From Halosolutus gelatinilyticus (GTDB lineage: Archaea; Halobacteriota; Halobacteria; Halobacteriales; Natrialbaceae), in NCBI RefSeq assembly GCF_023028105.1, contig NZ_CP095491.1, forward strand, positions 3,534,001 to 3,598,000: a stretch of 64,000 nt of DNA, in the 5' to 3' direction. Each line of letters starts with the position of its first letter. Position 1 is the first letter of the stretch. The position numbers were made by a program, and so were the translations under genes. This document shows, piece after piece, positions 1-9,457 of this stretch. Under the pieces are notes generated by a model. That model did no database searches. It was not told where the DNA came from and was given only the letters and a program-made list of their open reading frames with translations.

Positions 1-1744
1 CTTCCAGGTCGCGATCGGGAACCCCGTCGCCGTCCTCGTCGGCGTCGGCGACGGTCTGCGCGAACGACTCATCTTCCGCCGCGACCGACTGGATCACCGA
101 CGCCGGCGTGACGACGGTGCTCACGCCCGACCGTTCGAAGACGACGCCCCGATCGCGGGCCGTCTCCACGCCCCGATCGACCCGATCGAGCGTTCCGTCG
201 GCTGTCACGTCGCCCTCGATCAGTAGCTGCGCCCGGTCGCTCTCGTCGTCTCCCGGCGACCGGTACGTGTCCTGAACGTACTGACTCTGGTGGATGAAGT
301 CGGGATCCTCCCACGCGAGCGGTCCGGGAAGGTTCTGCTTCCACTCCGCGGTCTCCTCGGTCTGCTGCTGGAAGCTCTTCTCGTCGAGCGCGGTCCAGGC
401 CACCGCGCCCGAGGCACCCGCGACGACCGCGATCACGATGACGATCGGGGCGGCCCGGGCGGCGAGGGTCACGCCGCCGCCGAGGAGCGGCCGGAGGTAC
501 GCCCCGTGACCCAGCGGGCGTTTGCGGCGATCGAGTCCGAACCGCTCGAGCAGCCCGTCGATGCTCAGCTTCAGCGCCGGGACGAGCGTCAGGAAGATGA
601 CGAACGCGGAGCCGATGCCGAGGGTGATCCCGACGCCGAGATCGCGAATCACGGCCAGCGGGTTCACGAGGTTCGAGAGGAACCCGATCGCGGCCGTGAT
701 CGTCACGAGTCCGAGCGCGATCGCGACCGCGCGGACCGCCCGCCGCATCGGCAGCCGAACCGGCTCTCCGTCCCCGCGTTGCTCCCTGTAGCGGTTGAAC
801 ACGTGGAACCCGAAGTCGATGCTCAGCCCGGCGATCAACACCGGCCCGACGATCATCGTGATCCCCGCCGACACGCCGAGCCAGCCCATAATTCCGAACA
901 TCCAGAGGACAGAGACGATCACGCCGGTCATGCCGACGACGACGTCGACGAGATCGCGGTAACTGAAGGCCAGCACGGCGAGGATGAGCGCCAGTGCCAC
1001 GGGCAGGATCAGCTCGACCGTATCCTGGTTGATCTGCTCGTTGGCCTCGACGATGGCGTGTTCTCCCAGCGTGAAGTACTCGGGATCGTCGCGTTCCTCG
1101 GCCGCCTCGTAGAGGACCCGCGTCGCCTCGCTCGGCGCGGCGCCGTCCTCGTTGGGTTCGAGGTAGAAGAGCATCCGGTGGCCGGTGGCTGACGCCGTTC
1201 CCGGTTCGTAGTCGGTCGGAAGCAGGTGCAGCGTCGACGCACCTTCGGCGAACGTCTCGCGGACCAGTTCGGCGACCTCCTCGTCGCTCGCGCCCTCGAG
1301 AGCCGTGATCTGCTCGTCAAGCCTCGCCTCCGGATCGCCGGCCGCCCGGGCCGCGACCAGGTTGGCGGCGCCGACGATCCGCTCGCCGTCCTGCTCGGTC
1401 AGGGAACCGGCGAGCCGATCGTCGCCGACGACCGCTCGCTGATAGCGAAGCGAGTCGAGCAGCGCCGTTTTCGAAAGGACGTTGCCGTCGGGATCGCGGA
1501 CGTAGACGGCCGCCGGTACCGCGGCGTCCTCCTCGTCGCGGCCGTCGTCGTAGTGTTCGGCGATGTACTCGGCCTTCTGGGCCGGCCTCGTGTCGCCGAG
1601 CTCGTCGCCGCCCGCCTGACTGGCCGTATCGAGGTTCGTTATTCCGACCAGCATCCCCGCGGTGAGCACGAGCATCACCGCGATCACGATCCGATTGTGG
1701 TCGGTTACGAATCCGATGCAATCGTCGAGTGGCTTTTGAATCAT
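1..1744 (-). CDS. RND/MMPL-type membrane exporter (C-terminus outside window)
   Basis: Open reading frame from ATG at 1744 running off the left edge, so only about 580 N-terminal residues are present. Residues 15-40 form a first membrane helix, followed by about 200 residues of acidic extracellular domain. Then come several closely packed helices (roughly residues 250-400) containing the GLSIDFGFH motif, with Asp inside a helix as in RND/MMPL permeases, then a second extracellular domain. This is the fold of haloarchaeal HAE3/MMPL-like transporters that export hydrophobic compounds or lipids using the ion gradient. The substrate cannot be read from the sequence. It is divergent from the small gene at 1997; the 250-base gap holds promoters for both. 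The family is clear, the exact role is not. Confidence 0.85.
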   Translation of the reverse strand, partial: MIQKPLDDCIGFVTDHNRIVIAVMLVLTAGMLVGITNLDTASQAGGDELGDTRPAQKAEYIAEHYDDGRDEEDAAVPAAVYVRDPDGNVLSKTALLDSLRYQRAVVGDDRLAGSLTEQDGERIVGAANLVAARAAGDPEARLDEQITALEGASDEEVAELVRETFAEGASTLHLLPTDYEPGTASATGHRMLFYLEPNEDGAAPSEATRVLYEAAEERDDPEYFTLGEHAIVEANEQINQDTVELILPVALALILAVLAFSYRDLVDVVVGMTGVIVSVLWMFGIMGWLGVSAGITMIVGPVLIAGLSIDFGFHVFNRYREQRGDGEPVRLPMRRAVRAVAIALGLVTITAAIGFLSNLVNPLAVIRDLGVGITLGIGSAFVIFLTLVPALKLSIDGLLERFGLDRRKRPLGHGAYLRPLLGGGVTLAARAAPIVIVIAVVAGASGAVAWTALDEKSFQQQTEETAEWKQNLPGPLAWEDPDFIHQSQYVQDTYRSPGDDESDRAQLLIEGDVTADGTLDRVDRGVETARDRGVVFERSGVSTVVTPASVIQSVAAEDESFAQTVADADEDGDGVPDRDLE

Positions 1745-1996
1745 ACGTTTACTACTGAAGTCGTAACCGTGCGCGTCGCATCATAAGCATTTCTTTCCGT
1801 GACTGTACAATTATTTCTACATATTTAGATAGAGTATAATTACTGGCCCGAGAGCCATCCGTTGGCATACGGATCGATACGGGCGCGGGGTATTCGGGGC
1901 GCTGCCAGCTCTTCGTGGGATCGGGCGGGGCCGCGGTGATCGAGAGCCGACGGCCAAATCAGTCCCTTTTTACACGCAGGCGGGAAAGCACCGCCC

Positions 1997-2194
1997 ATGA
2001 GCTTCGAGGAAGACGACCGCGTCGTCCTGCACGACGAGCACAGCGAGTTCGACGGAGAGACCGGCACCATCACCCAGACGATGGAGTCGATGTTCGGCGA
2101 CGTCACCTACACGATCAGCTTCGAGGACGGCCAGGAAGCCGGCGTACCCGAGGACTCCCTCGAAGCGGCCGACGAGAACGAAGACGACGAATAA
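1997..2194 (+). CDS. Small acidic KOW/SH3-like haloarchaeal protein
   Basis: A 65-residue acidic protein. Its core (residues 7-53) reads as a short beta-rich unit with GETGTITQ and a repeated V-T-Y-T-I-S-F strand pattern, resembling KOW/SH3-barrel folds, followed by a Glu/Asp-rich tail. A T-rich TATA-like element (about 1967-1975) lies 26 bases before the ATG, which fits a leaderless mRNA starting at the start codon. The downstream hairpin at 2200-2218 suggests it is partly uncoupled from the RNA-binding protein gene at 2249. Function unknown; nucleic-acid binding is only suggested by the fold resemblance. Confidence 0.75.
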   Translation: MSFEEDDRVVLHDEHSEFDGETGTITQTMESMFGDVTYTISFEDGQEAGVPEDSLEAADENEDDE

Positions 2195-2199
2195 GCGAG

Positions 2200-2218
2200 G
2201 TACCGGCCGCGCCGGTAC
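2200..2218 (+). terminator. Perfect 8-bp hairpin between two genes
   Basis: GTACCGGC (2200-2207), three loop bases, then GCCGGTAC (2211-2218), followed by two T. It lies just after the stop of the small acidic gene. It could end or pause transcription, although archaeal termination depends mainly on T tracts and this one is short. Confidence 0.35.
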
Positions 2219-2248
2219 TTCGACCCGCGATCGATCCACAGTCCGCAG

Positions 2249-2686
2249 ATGCCCCAGATTCCGCTTCACTACGTCGACGTACGGACGTTCTGCTACGCCA
2301 CCGAGGACGAGAAACGCGTCGAGCAGGCGCTTCGCACGTTCCTCCCCGAGGAGTTCGAGATCGATCGGGTCGAGAGCGAAGGCCACTACGGCGATCGGAT
2401 TCTCGTCCTCTCGGCGCGCGTCGAGGCGGCCGACGACGTCCGACACGTCCTCTCGCGACTCGCGGACCTCGAGGAGTTAGACGCCGTCCTCGCGGAGCTC
2501 GACGATCGGGTCACCGAGAACACCGAACTCTTCTTGCGACTGGACAAGCAGGCGGCCTTCGAGGACGAAGTTCGACTGGGTGACGGAATCACGTTCCGGG
2601 CGAAAGTCGAGGCCTACCCGGCGAAGAAAGAGCGGGCGGTCGAGAACGCCCGCGAGGTTCTCGAACGGTTGCGCGACGACGACTGA
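2249..2686 (+). CDS. RNA-binding protein, COG1325 (exosome-subunit-like) family
   Basis: A 145-residue protein starting MPQIPLHYVDVRTFCYATED, matching the archaeal COG1325 RNA-binding family in length and layout. The N-terminal strand is followed by a helix with a conserved E-x-x-x-V-x-x-A-L pattern. The middle has the GHYGDRILVL strand, and the C-terminal half carries the R-L-D-K-Q-A-A and A-K-V-E-A-Y-P blocks. Family members are predicted to act near the exosome or on structured RNA; this is inference from the family. It is 55 bases downstream of the small acidic gene on the same strand. Confidence 0.85.
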   Translation: MPQIPLHYVDVRTFCYATEDEKRVEQALRTFLPEEFEIDRVESEGHYGDRILVLSARVEAADDVRHVLSRLADLEELDAVLAELDDRVTENTELFLRLDKQAAFEDEVRLGDGITFRAKVEAYPAKKERAVENAREVLERLRDDD

Positions 2687-3052
2687 CGCCGTCGCCCGGC
2701 CGAGCCGCGGCCCCGGTCCGAAGACGGGCCGGGGACGAAACGTACGAAATGCGCTCCGAAGCGGCGCGTCAGGTGTACACGTTATCTCCGTGCCGGGCGT
2801 ACGTGTAACACCTATGGATCCTATGTGCCGTCGAACTGTCGCCTACACGGGCATCGCGGATCCCGGCGACGTCGAGTCGCCGCAGTGGATCGCTGCGTTC
2901 CCGACAAGTATCGTATTCCGGAGTGCGGTCGCCGGGTGTCCGACGCCCCGCGAAGCCGACCGTCAGAAAGCGTCACACGGACGTCGTGTATCGGGTGACG
3001 TCCCGTCCGTCTCTTTCGAGTGCGAAGCGCTACCGGTGGGTCGGTAACACAG
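2687..3052. other. Intergenic, nothing recognised
   Basis: About 366 bases between the RNA-binding protein and the sensor kinase. It presumably holds the kinase promoter. I see no RNA gene, repeat or convincing short reading frame. Confidence 0.5.
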
Positions 3053-4831
3053 ATGGTCTGGTCGACGATTCACTCCGCTGCGCTTCAGTGGAATCCCCAC
3101 ACCCCGATCGTCTTCGCGTCGTTCGTGATCTGCACCGTTCTCGCGATCATCGCCTGGCGATACCGCGATCAGCCAGCTGCCGTCCCGTTCGCCGCGTTGA
3201 TGGGGAGCTGTGCGTTCTACGCCGGCACGAAGGTTCTCGAGTACTCGGTGACGACGCTCGAGTGGAGCCTCTTCTGGTGGCGGATCCAGTATTTCGGCTG
3301 GGTGCTCATTCCGCCGGCGGCGCTGCTGTTCGCGCTCGAATACACCGGACGCGATCGGTGGATAACCCGCTCCCTGATCGTCGCGCTGGCGATCATGCCG
3401 ACGATCACCCTCATACTCGCATTCACGTCCTGGTTCCCCGGGCTCATCATCCAGGATCCAACGATGGTCGCGGTCGGCGACGACGTCTACCTCGATCACG
3501 GCGTCAGACCGTGGTACCACATCGACGCCGTCTACACCTATCTGGTGCTGTGGATCGCGCTTCTGTTGTTGTTCGAAGCGTTCGTCGCGACGACGTCCGG
3601 GCAGCGCAACCAGGTCGGCCTCCTCGTCGTCGGCATCGCGCCGCTGGTCGTTCTCCCGCCGCTGTACTACTACGTCGGCCCGTCGCTGTTCGATCTGAGC
3701 GCGGCGTACGAACTCGAGCCGTACCTGTTCGTCTTCACCGGGTCCGTGTTCGCGTGGAGTCTGTTCAAGTACCAGGTACTGGATACCATCCCGGTCCCAT
3801 TCGAATCGCTGCTCGAGACCACGCCCAACGGAGTTCTCGTCGTGGACGACAAGCACCGCGTGGTCGAGGCTAACCGAAACGCGCGCGCGTTCCTGGACGT
3901 GACCGGTCCGATCGTCGGCCAGTCGCTCGCGACGCTCTCGGAGCCGGCCGAACGGATCGACGCGATCCTCGCAGAGGAGCGAGACCCCGAAATCCGGGTC
4001 GGTGGCGGGGTGTACCGCGTTTCGTGCTCGCGACTCACCGACGCGCGCGGGGTCGAGTACGGCCACCACGTGGTCATCCAGGACGTCACCAAGCGCATCC
4101 AGTACGATCAGCTCCTCGAACAGCACAACGAACAGCTCGAGACGCTAAACCAAATGTTACGTCACGACATCCGCAACGACACGATGGTCGCGCTCGGCTG
4201 GACGGAGGTGTTGACCGACACGCTCGAGGGAACGCCGTTCGATGACGAGACGGCTCCCTATCTGGAGCGTATCGACCAATCCGTCAGGCACATCGTCGAT
4301 CTCACGTTGATCGCGACGGAACTCTCGCAACCGGTCGAGACGCCGGGCGACAGCGGCCGTTCGATCTCGATCGAAACGGTCCTGGAAGAGGAGGTGGAAA
4401 AGGCGGCGAAGTCGTTCCCGGAGGCAGCGTTCGAACTCCACGAGACGCCGAATGTCGACGTCGTCGCGGACAGTGCGCTCGCGTCCGCCGTCAGCAACGT
4501 GCTTCGAAACGCCGTGGTCCACAACGACAAAGAGACGCCGCGAATCGACGTCTCGGTCGAAACGGTTGACGACCGAATCGCCGTTCACATCGCGGACAAC
4601 GGTCCCGGAATTCCGGAATCGATGCGAGACCGAATCTTCGACCGCGGCGTCAAGGGCGAACGCAGCGACGGCAGCGGACTGGGCCTTCACCTGGTCCGGA
4701 CGTTCGTCGAGTGGTACGACGGATCGATCGAGATCGACGACAACGAGCCCGAGGGGTCGATCTTCACGATCACCCTTCCGATCGTCGATCGATCGAACCG
4801 ATCCGCGAACGAAACCGAAATCGCTTCGTAG
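3053..4831 (+). CDS. Membrane histidine kinase: 7TM sensor, PAS, HisKA, HATPase
   Basis: A 592-residue sensor kinase. Residues 1-230 contain about seven hydrophobic helices of the His_kinase_N_7TM type. A PAS domain follows at about 245-355 (N-G-V-L-V-V-D-D strand). The H-box is L-R-H-D-I-R-N, with the phospho-accepting His at residue 371. The ATPase domain has the N-box (NVLRNAVVHN), G1 (DNGPGIPE) and G2 (GSGLGLHLV). I chose ATG 3053 because the hydrophobic helices begin directly after it; an in-frame upstream start at 3020 would add eleven unremarkable residues. No response regulator is adjacent, so it is an orphan kinase. The signal is unknown but is probably sensed at or in the membrane. 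Confidence 0.92.
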   Translation: MVWSTIHSAALQWNPHTPIVFASFVICTVLAIIAWRYRDQPAAVPFAALMGSCAFYAGTKVLEYSVTTLEWSLFWWRIQYFGWVLIPPAALLFALEYTGRDRWITRSLIVALAIMPTITLILAFTSWFPGLIIQDPTMVAVGDDVYLDHGVRPWYHIDAVYTYLVLWIALLLLFEAFVATTSGQRNQVGLLVVGIAPLVVLPPLYYYVGPSLFDLSAAYELEPYLFVFTGSVFAWSLFKYQVLDTIPVPFESLLETTPNGVLVVDDKHRVVEANRNARAFLDVTGPIVGQSLATLSEPAERIDAILAEERDPEIRVGGGVYRVSCSRLTDARGVEYGHHVVIQDVTKRIQYDQLLEQHNEQLETLNQMLRHDIRNDTMVALGWTEVLTDTLEGTPFDDETAPYLERIDQSVRHIVDLTLIATELSQPVETPGDSGRSISIETVLEEEVEKAAKSFPEAAFELHETPNVDVVADSALASAVSNVLRNAVVHNDKETPRIDVSVETVDDRIAVHIADNGPGIPESMRDRIFDRGVKGERSDGSGLGLHLVRTFVEWYDGSIEIDDNEPEGSIFTITLPIVDRSNRSANETEIAS

Positions 4832-4850
4832 GGTGTGATCTCCGCGGCTG

Positions 4851-5918
4851 TCAGTCCGCGTTCTCCTCGAGTCCCTTTCCGTCTTCCCGGAACTCCACGC
4901 GCGGGACGAACGGGCCGAAATCCGCAGTCCGGGAGGTGATCGAGGCGATCCGAAACGTGTAGACCAGCAGGACGACGAACGGGAGAAAGACGAACGTCAC
5001 GACGGCGCTGACGACGAGCACGAGCACCCACGGCGTGCCGACGGCGTCGATGATCCGCGTGTAGGTCATCATGAAGATCCCGCCGCCGAGCAGCGTCGGG
5101 AACCCGACCACGAGCAACACCTTCGAGAGGTGAGCGAGTTCGTACTGCATGTACAGCGTCTTGAACGTCTGGCGCGCGATCGCGAGCAGGCCGAGCAGGT
5201 CGACGAGCAGGTCGAACGTCTCGATCGCTTCGTCCGACAGCTCGTCGGCGTAGTGCGTTCGAATCCGTCGGGCCGCGTACAGGTGGGCGCCGTTGAAGTG
5301 GCCCAGCACCGACGACAGGGCATCGAAGGTGCCGAAATCCGCGTCTTCGAGCGATCGGGAGACGATCGCGCCCTCGTTCGCGACGGCGTCGACGAAGTCC
5401 TCGAGGACCGCGGCGCGGTGCGGATCGTCCGGCTGACCCGCGATCGGTCGTAACTGCTCGGTTCGGTCGACGACGGAGTCGACGACCAGTTGCAGGAAGT
5501 CGGCCGGCGCCGCCGGACTGACCGGCGTCTCGGTCGCCTCCTCGACCTCGCGCCGGAAGGCGGCCATGGATTCGAAGCGATCTTCGAGGTCTCCCGGCCA
5601 GCCGAGTTCCTGCGAGAGGACCAGCTGGTTGATCGCGAGGACGATCGTGATGAACGGAAGCGTGCCGCCGACGATCGACCCGACGAGCGTCGTCGCGGTC
5701 GTCGGATCGGTGACCGGGATGTACCCCGCGAGTCCGATCACCGCGCACGTGGCGAAGACGACGACCGAGAACAGGCCCGCGATCGCGTACCGGTTCCCGT
5801 CGAGGAGGAACCAGCGTTTGAGCGGCGACTCGCGGAGCCGCGCGTGGACGAGGTCGCTTCGACTCACCTCGTCGTCGATCCGTTCGCTCGTACCGATACT
5901 GCGCTCGTCCGCGCTCAT
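4851..5918 (-). CDS. Haloarchaeal membrane protein with paired helix hairpins
   Basis: A 355-residue protein convergent with the kinase. Two hydrophobic helices lie at about 45-70 and 80-110. A soluble, mostly helical domain of about 130 residues follows, then two more long helices at about 265-290 and 295-325 and a short charged tail. This two-plus-two arrangement around a cytoplasmic domain resembles uncharacterised bestrophin-like or DUF-type proteins, but I see no defining motif. No function assigned. Confidence 0.75.
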   Translation of the reverse strand: MSADERSIGTSERIDDEVSRSDLVHARLRESPLKRWFLLDGNRYAIAGLFSVVVFATCAVIGLAGYIPVTDPTTATTLVGSIVGGTLPFITIVLAINQLVLSQELGWPGDLEDRFESMAAFRREVEEATETPVSPAAPADFLQLVVDSVVDRTEQLRPIAGQPDDPHRAAVLEDFVDAVANEGAIVSRSLEDADFGTFDALSSVLGHFNGAHLYAARRIRTHYADELSDEAIETFDLLVDLLGLLAIARQTFKTLYMQYELAHLSKVLLVVGFPTLLGGGIFMMTYTRIIDAVGTPWVLVLVVSAVVTFVFLPFVVLLVYTFRIASITSRTADFGPFVPRVEFREDGKGLEENAD

Positions 5919-6038
5919 ATCGACACGTCAACGTCGCGGCGGAAAAGCGTGGACGCATGCGTTGCCGGCCCTCGATCCGCGGCGAAGCCCCGTCGCGCGA
6001 ACGGGGCGTTTTTGCCCGTCGCCGGTAACCGTGGCAGT

Positions 6039-7787
6039 ATGGAAGTCCACGTCGTCGGCGGCGATTCGGTCCGCGAGGCGATCGTCGCCGCCCTCGAAGA
6101 CGTCGACGTCACGGTTCGAGACGCCGATCCGACCGACCTCGACGGCGCTCGGTTCGCGATCGTCAGCGACGTCGCCGGCGCGGCGACCTTCGATCGCGCG
6201 AACGAGGCGGCTCGATCGGGATCGACGCCCTGGATCGGCGTCGAGATCGGCGGCGTCGGCGGCCACCCGATCGAGGAACTCGACGCCGCAGTCTCCGGCT
6301 TCGCGCCGGCTACAGGCTGTTTCGACTGCCTCCGAACGCGGGTCGCGTCGACGCTCGATTCGCCCGCCGAGCAGCCGCGAGCCGATCGGAGCGCGGCGCG
6401 GTTCGCCGGCGCCCTCGCGGGACGGGAGTGCGTCCGCGTCTTCAGCGGCGACGAGCGCTCGATCGTCGGCCACACGATCGAGGTTCCGCACGCCCGGCGG
6501 CGGTTTCTGCCCGTCCCGGGTTGTGACTGCGCGGCCGGCGAGCGGGACCGATCGCTCGATCGGGACGACGACGCGTTCGATCTCGAAACCGCCGTCGAGC
6601 GCGTCGAGCTGGCGATCGACGATCGGGTCGGTCTGGTGACCAGCGTCGGCGAGGCCGAGTCGTTCCCGGCGCCGTACTACCTGGCGACGACGGTAGAGAC
6701 GGCGGGATTCAGCGACGCGAGCGCGGCGAAGCAGGCCGCGGGCGTCGACGAGGACTGGAACGCCGCGTTCATGAAGGCCGTCGGCGAGGGGCTCGAACGG
6801 TACTGCGCCGGCGTCTACCGGGATGCGGAGTTCGTCCACGCGAGCGAGGACGATCTGGAGCGCGTCGTGTCGCCGACCGACCTCGCTCGCCCGGACGACA
6901 CCTCGACGTACGATCCGAGCGCGGAGCGCCGGTGGGTCGAGGGCGAAAACCTCGAAACCGGCGAGACGGTTCACCTCCCGGCCGCCGCCGTGCAGTTCCC
7001 TCAGCCCGGCGATCGGCTGGTGCCGGCGATCACGACCGGGCTCGGTCTCGGCTCGTCGACCGTCGACGCCCTGCTGTCGGGGCTGACGGAGGTGCTCGAA
7101 CGCGACGCGACGATGCTGTCGTGGTACTCGACGTTCGAGCCGCTCGGCCTCGACGTCGACGACGATCGCTTCGCCAAACTCGAGCGACGGGCTCGCAGCG
7201 AGGGGCTCGCGGTCACGGCGCTGCTGGTCACGCAGGATATCGACGTTCCCGTCGTCGCGGTCGCCGTCCACCGTGATCCCGCCGACGGAGCGGGGGAGGA
7301 TCCGGATGCGTGGCCGTCGTTCGCCGCGGGCTCCGCGGCGGCGCTCGACGCGACCGCCGCCGCGACGTCGGCGCTCGCGGAGGCGCTTCAGAACTGGACG
7401 GAACTGCGCGGTCTGGGCCCCGAGGACGCGGACGACGCCTCCGGCGCGATCGGCGAGTACGGCTCCTCCCCCGAGCCCGCGCGGACGTTCGTCGACGTCG
7501 ATCGGACGATTCCGGCGGCGAGCGTCGGTCCGGACCCCGCGCCGACGGGCCGAGACGCCCTCGAGACGCTCGTCTCACGGACGACCGAGTGCGGGCTGAC
7601 GCCCTACGCGGCACGGCTCACCACGCGCGACGTCGAACAGTTGGGATTCGAAGCCGTACGGGTCGTCGTTCCGGGCGCACAGCCGCTGTTCACCGGTGAG
7701 CCGTTCTTCGCCGATCGAGCCGGATCGGTTCCGGCCGACCTGGGATTCGAGCCGCGGCTCGATCGGCCGTTCCACCCGTACCCCTGA
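6039..7787 (+). CDS. YcaO-domain protein with N-terminal ocin-ThiF-like (TOMM) region
   Basis: A 582-residue protein. Residues 1-190 resemble the degenerate E1-like partner fused to many azoline/thioamide-forming YcaO enzymes. They carry Cys pairs at 94/97 (GCFDCLRTR) and 162/164 (PGCDCA), a likely zinc site. Residues 195-582 are the YcaO ATP-binding fold, seen in GEGLERYCAG, the GLGLGSSTVDAL...EVLERDA block and ALAEALQNWTELRG. The C-terminus ends PFHPYP, close to the proline-rich tail of azoline-forming YcaO proteins. YcaO enzymes activate backbone amides with ATP. Precursor or target protein and partner enzymes (TfuA, dehydrogenase) are not visible nearby. A T-rich element about 28 bases upstream suggests a leaderless mRNA. 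The family is confident; the substrate is unknown. Confidence 0.88.
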   Translation: MEVHVVGGDSVREAIVAALEDVDVTVRDADPTDLDGARFAIVSDVAGAATFDRANEAARSGSTPWIGVEIGGVGGHPIEELDAAVSGFAPATGCFDCLRTRVASTLDSPAEQPRADRSAARFAGALAGRECVRVFSGDERSIVGHTIEVPHARRRFLPVPGCDCAAGERDRSLDRDDDAFDLETAVERVELAIDDRVGLVTSVGEAESFPAPYYLATTVETAGFSDASAAKQAAGVDEDWNAAFMKAVGEGLERYCAGVYRDAEFVHASEDDLERVVSPTDLARPDDTSTYDPSAERRWVEGENLETGETVHLPAAAVQFPQPGDRLVPAITTGLGLGSSTVDALLSGLTEVLERDATMLSWYSTFEPLGLDVDDDRFAKLERRARSEGLAVTALLVTQDIDVPVVAVAVHRDPADGAGEDPDAWPSFAAGSAAALDATAAATSALAEALQNWTELRGLGPEDADDASGAIGEYGSSPEPARTFVDVDRTIPAASVGPDPAPTGRDALETLVSRTTECGLTPYAARLTTRDVEQLGFEAVRVVVPGAQPLFTGEPFFADRAGSVPADLGFEPRLDRPFHPYP

Positions 7788-7799
7788 CAGACGATAGAA

Positions 7800-8285
7800 T
7801 CAGCCGCCGCCGTCCGTCTCGCGGTCCGCGTCGTCGGTCGTCTCGTTCCCGCCGGCCGTCTCGTTCCCGTCACCCGTCACGTTCTCCGCCTCGTTCTCGT
7901 CGAACACGAGTTCGATCGCGATGTCGTCCGCGTAGACGGTAATCAACACGAGTTGCGTCTCGGGCGAAATCCGGGTGGTATCGACGGAACTCGACTCTTG
8001 GCCCTCGAACCGGACCGCGCGGAACCGCTGTTCGGTCTTCTTCAAGTGGGGCGGACGGACGCGTTCGTCCGCCCGGACCGAGTAGCTTTCGTCGTAGGTA
8101 TGGCGATCCGTCTCGGTCGTGTAGGCTTCGAGCCGGATGTTCTGTGCGCGATCGCTCTCGTTCGTGATTTCGATCGGGATCACGCCCTGGATTCCACCGA
8201 AGTGGCTCTGGATCCCCTCGATACAGCCTGCGAGCCCCGCCATCGCGGCGACGCCGGCGGACCGGAGTACCGTACGGCGCTTCAC
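7800..8285 (-). CDS. Tat-exported lipoprotein, unknown function
   Basis: A 161-residue protein starting with a twin-arginine signal (KRRTVLRSAG) and a lipobox L-A-G-C (Cys at about residue 21), the usual haloarchaeal route to a membrane-anchored extracellular lipoprotein. The mature part is a small beta-rich domain ending in an Asn/Glu/Thr-rich acidic tail with several N-x-T sites. Convergent with the YcaO gene, 12 bases apart. No domain recognised. Confidence 0.8.
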   Translation of the reverse strand: MKRRTVLRSAGVAAMAGLAGCIEGIQSHFGGIQGVIPIEITNESDRAQNIRLEAYTTETDRHTYDESYSVRADERVRPPHLKKTEQRFRAVRFEGQESSSVDTTRISPETQLVLITVYADDIAIELVFDENEAENVTGDGNETAGGNETTDDADRETDGGG

Positions 8286-8376
8286 GATCGGAGTTCGGGA
8301 CCGGACGTACGTAGGCGTTGCCTTTCGCCCGAGCCGATCGGCTCGATCGCGGGGCCGTCGCGCACGGGCGCTCCGG

Positions 8377-8787
8377 TTACAGTTCCTTCTCGATCACGTA
8401 GCCCCACGTCTCGTAGCCGTTGCGCTCGTAGAACTCGTGCACTCCGTCCTTCAAAGCGGGGGAGGCCAGCGCGACGTACTCGCACCCCCGGTCGGTCGCC
8501 CACGACTCGACGTCGTCGACGAGCGCCGTGCCGTGGCCCTCGCCCCGACGGGGGCCGTCGACGACCAGATCGTAGAGCCAGGCGTGCCGGACGTGGTGGA
8601 GGTGGTGCGCCTCGAGCACGCCGGCGACGCCGATCAGAGTCCTGCCGTCGAACCGGCCGAACAGGTGGTAGTCGTCGCTGCCGGTCCAGGACAGGACCGA
8701 CGCCGGGTCTGCGTCGGTCCAGAGCTGTCGAAGGATCGGAACGGCCAGCCGTCGTTCGGATTCGGTTTCGAGTACGCGAGTGTCCAT
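8377..8787 (-). CDS. GNAT family N-acetyltransferase
   Basis: A 136-residue single-domain GNAT. The acetyl-CoA loop is visible as V-D-G-P-R-R-G-E-G-H-G-T-A-L-V (R-x-x-G-x-G/A motif) after the strand A-W-L-Y-D-L-V-V. The C-terminal E-F-Y-E-R-N-G-Y-E motif closes the fold. Substrate unknown. It is divergent from the cupin gene at 8913. Confidence 0.87.
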   Translation of the reverse strand: MDTRVLETESERRLAVPILRQLWTDADPASVLSWTGSDDYHLFGRFDGRTLIGVAGVLEAHHLHHVRHAWLYDLVVDGPRRGEGHGTALVDDVESWATDRGCEYVALASPALKDGVHEFYERNGYETWGYVIEKEL

Positions 8788-8912
8788 GGGACCCCGTTCG
8801 GTCCTATCGTCACAAACGTACCGGGGCTGTGCCAGCCATTCTCATCCTCGTCCGTTCCCCCTCGTCACCTGGTCGCACGAGGGTTTTTATCACACTGTAC
8901 GAATGACCGCGC

Positions 8913-9392
8913 ATGGAGAAGATCGCGATCGACGACGTCGACGTCGAAGTAAATCCGATGGAAGTCCACTCGGTCAGGCGGCCGATCTCGGCGGCGCTCG
9001 GCTTCACGGACTTCGCGATGAACTACTTCGAACTCGAACCCGGCGAGTCGTTCTCCGGCGGGATGCACACCCACTACGATCAGGAGGAGGTGTTCTACGT
9101 GCAGGAGGGTACGGTGACCTTCGACACCGAAGACGGCGAAGTGACGGTCGAGGAGGACGAGGTCATCCGGTTCGCGCCGGGCGAATTCCAGACGGGCTAC
9201 AACGACTCCGACGATCGGGTCGTCGGGTTCGCGTTCGGCGCCCCCGGCGCGCAACACGACTGGAACGAACTCGAATCGCTGGTCTACTGTCGTCACTGCG
9301 AGGCGGAACTGGGCCACGGCCTCGAACTCACGGACGAGGGGGCGTTCCGGCTGACCTGCACCGAGTGCGAGAACTCGGTTACGCTCGGCTAA
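8913..9392 (+). CDS. Cupin protein with C-terminal zinc ribbon
   Basis: A 159-residue protein. Residues 35-110 form a cupin barrel with the metal-ligand pattern H-T-H-Y-D-Q-E-E and the later P-G-E-F-Q-T-G-Y-N segment. Residues 128-155 carry two Cys pairs (C-R-H-C and C-T-E-C), a small zinc ribbon not present in ordinary single-domain cupins. A TTTTTATC element (about 8884-8893) sits 24 bases before the ATG, consistent with a leaderless transcript. It could be a small-molecule-binding or redox-sensing protein; no enzyme activity is implied. Confidence 0.85.
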   Translation: MEKIAIDDVDVEVNPMEVHSVRRPISAALGFTDFAMNYFELEPGESFSGGMHTHYDQEEVFYVQEGTVTFDTEDGEVTVEEDEVIRFAPGEFQTGYNDSDDRVVGFAFGAPGAQHDWNELESLVYCRHCEAELGHGLELTDEGAFRLTCTECENSVTLG

Positions 9393-9457
9393 GATCCAGG
9401 ATCGCCGGACCCGGTTCGATCGGTCAGTCGGATCCGAATTCGATCGGTCGAACCCGA

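Noticed and set aside
290..1192. Long open frame opposite the exporter gene, and many like it elsewhere (for example 10578-12314 minus, 34904-35461 plus, 62071-63498 minus)
   Set aside because: They lie antisense to or out of frame with clear genes and have Arg/Asp-rich, motif-free translations typical of GC-rich DNA.
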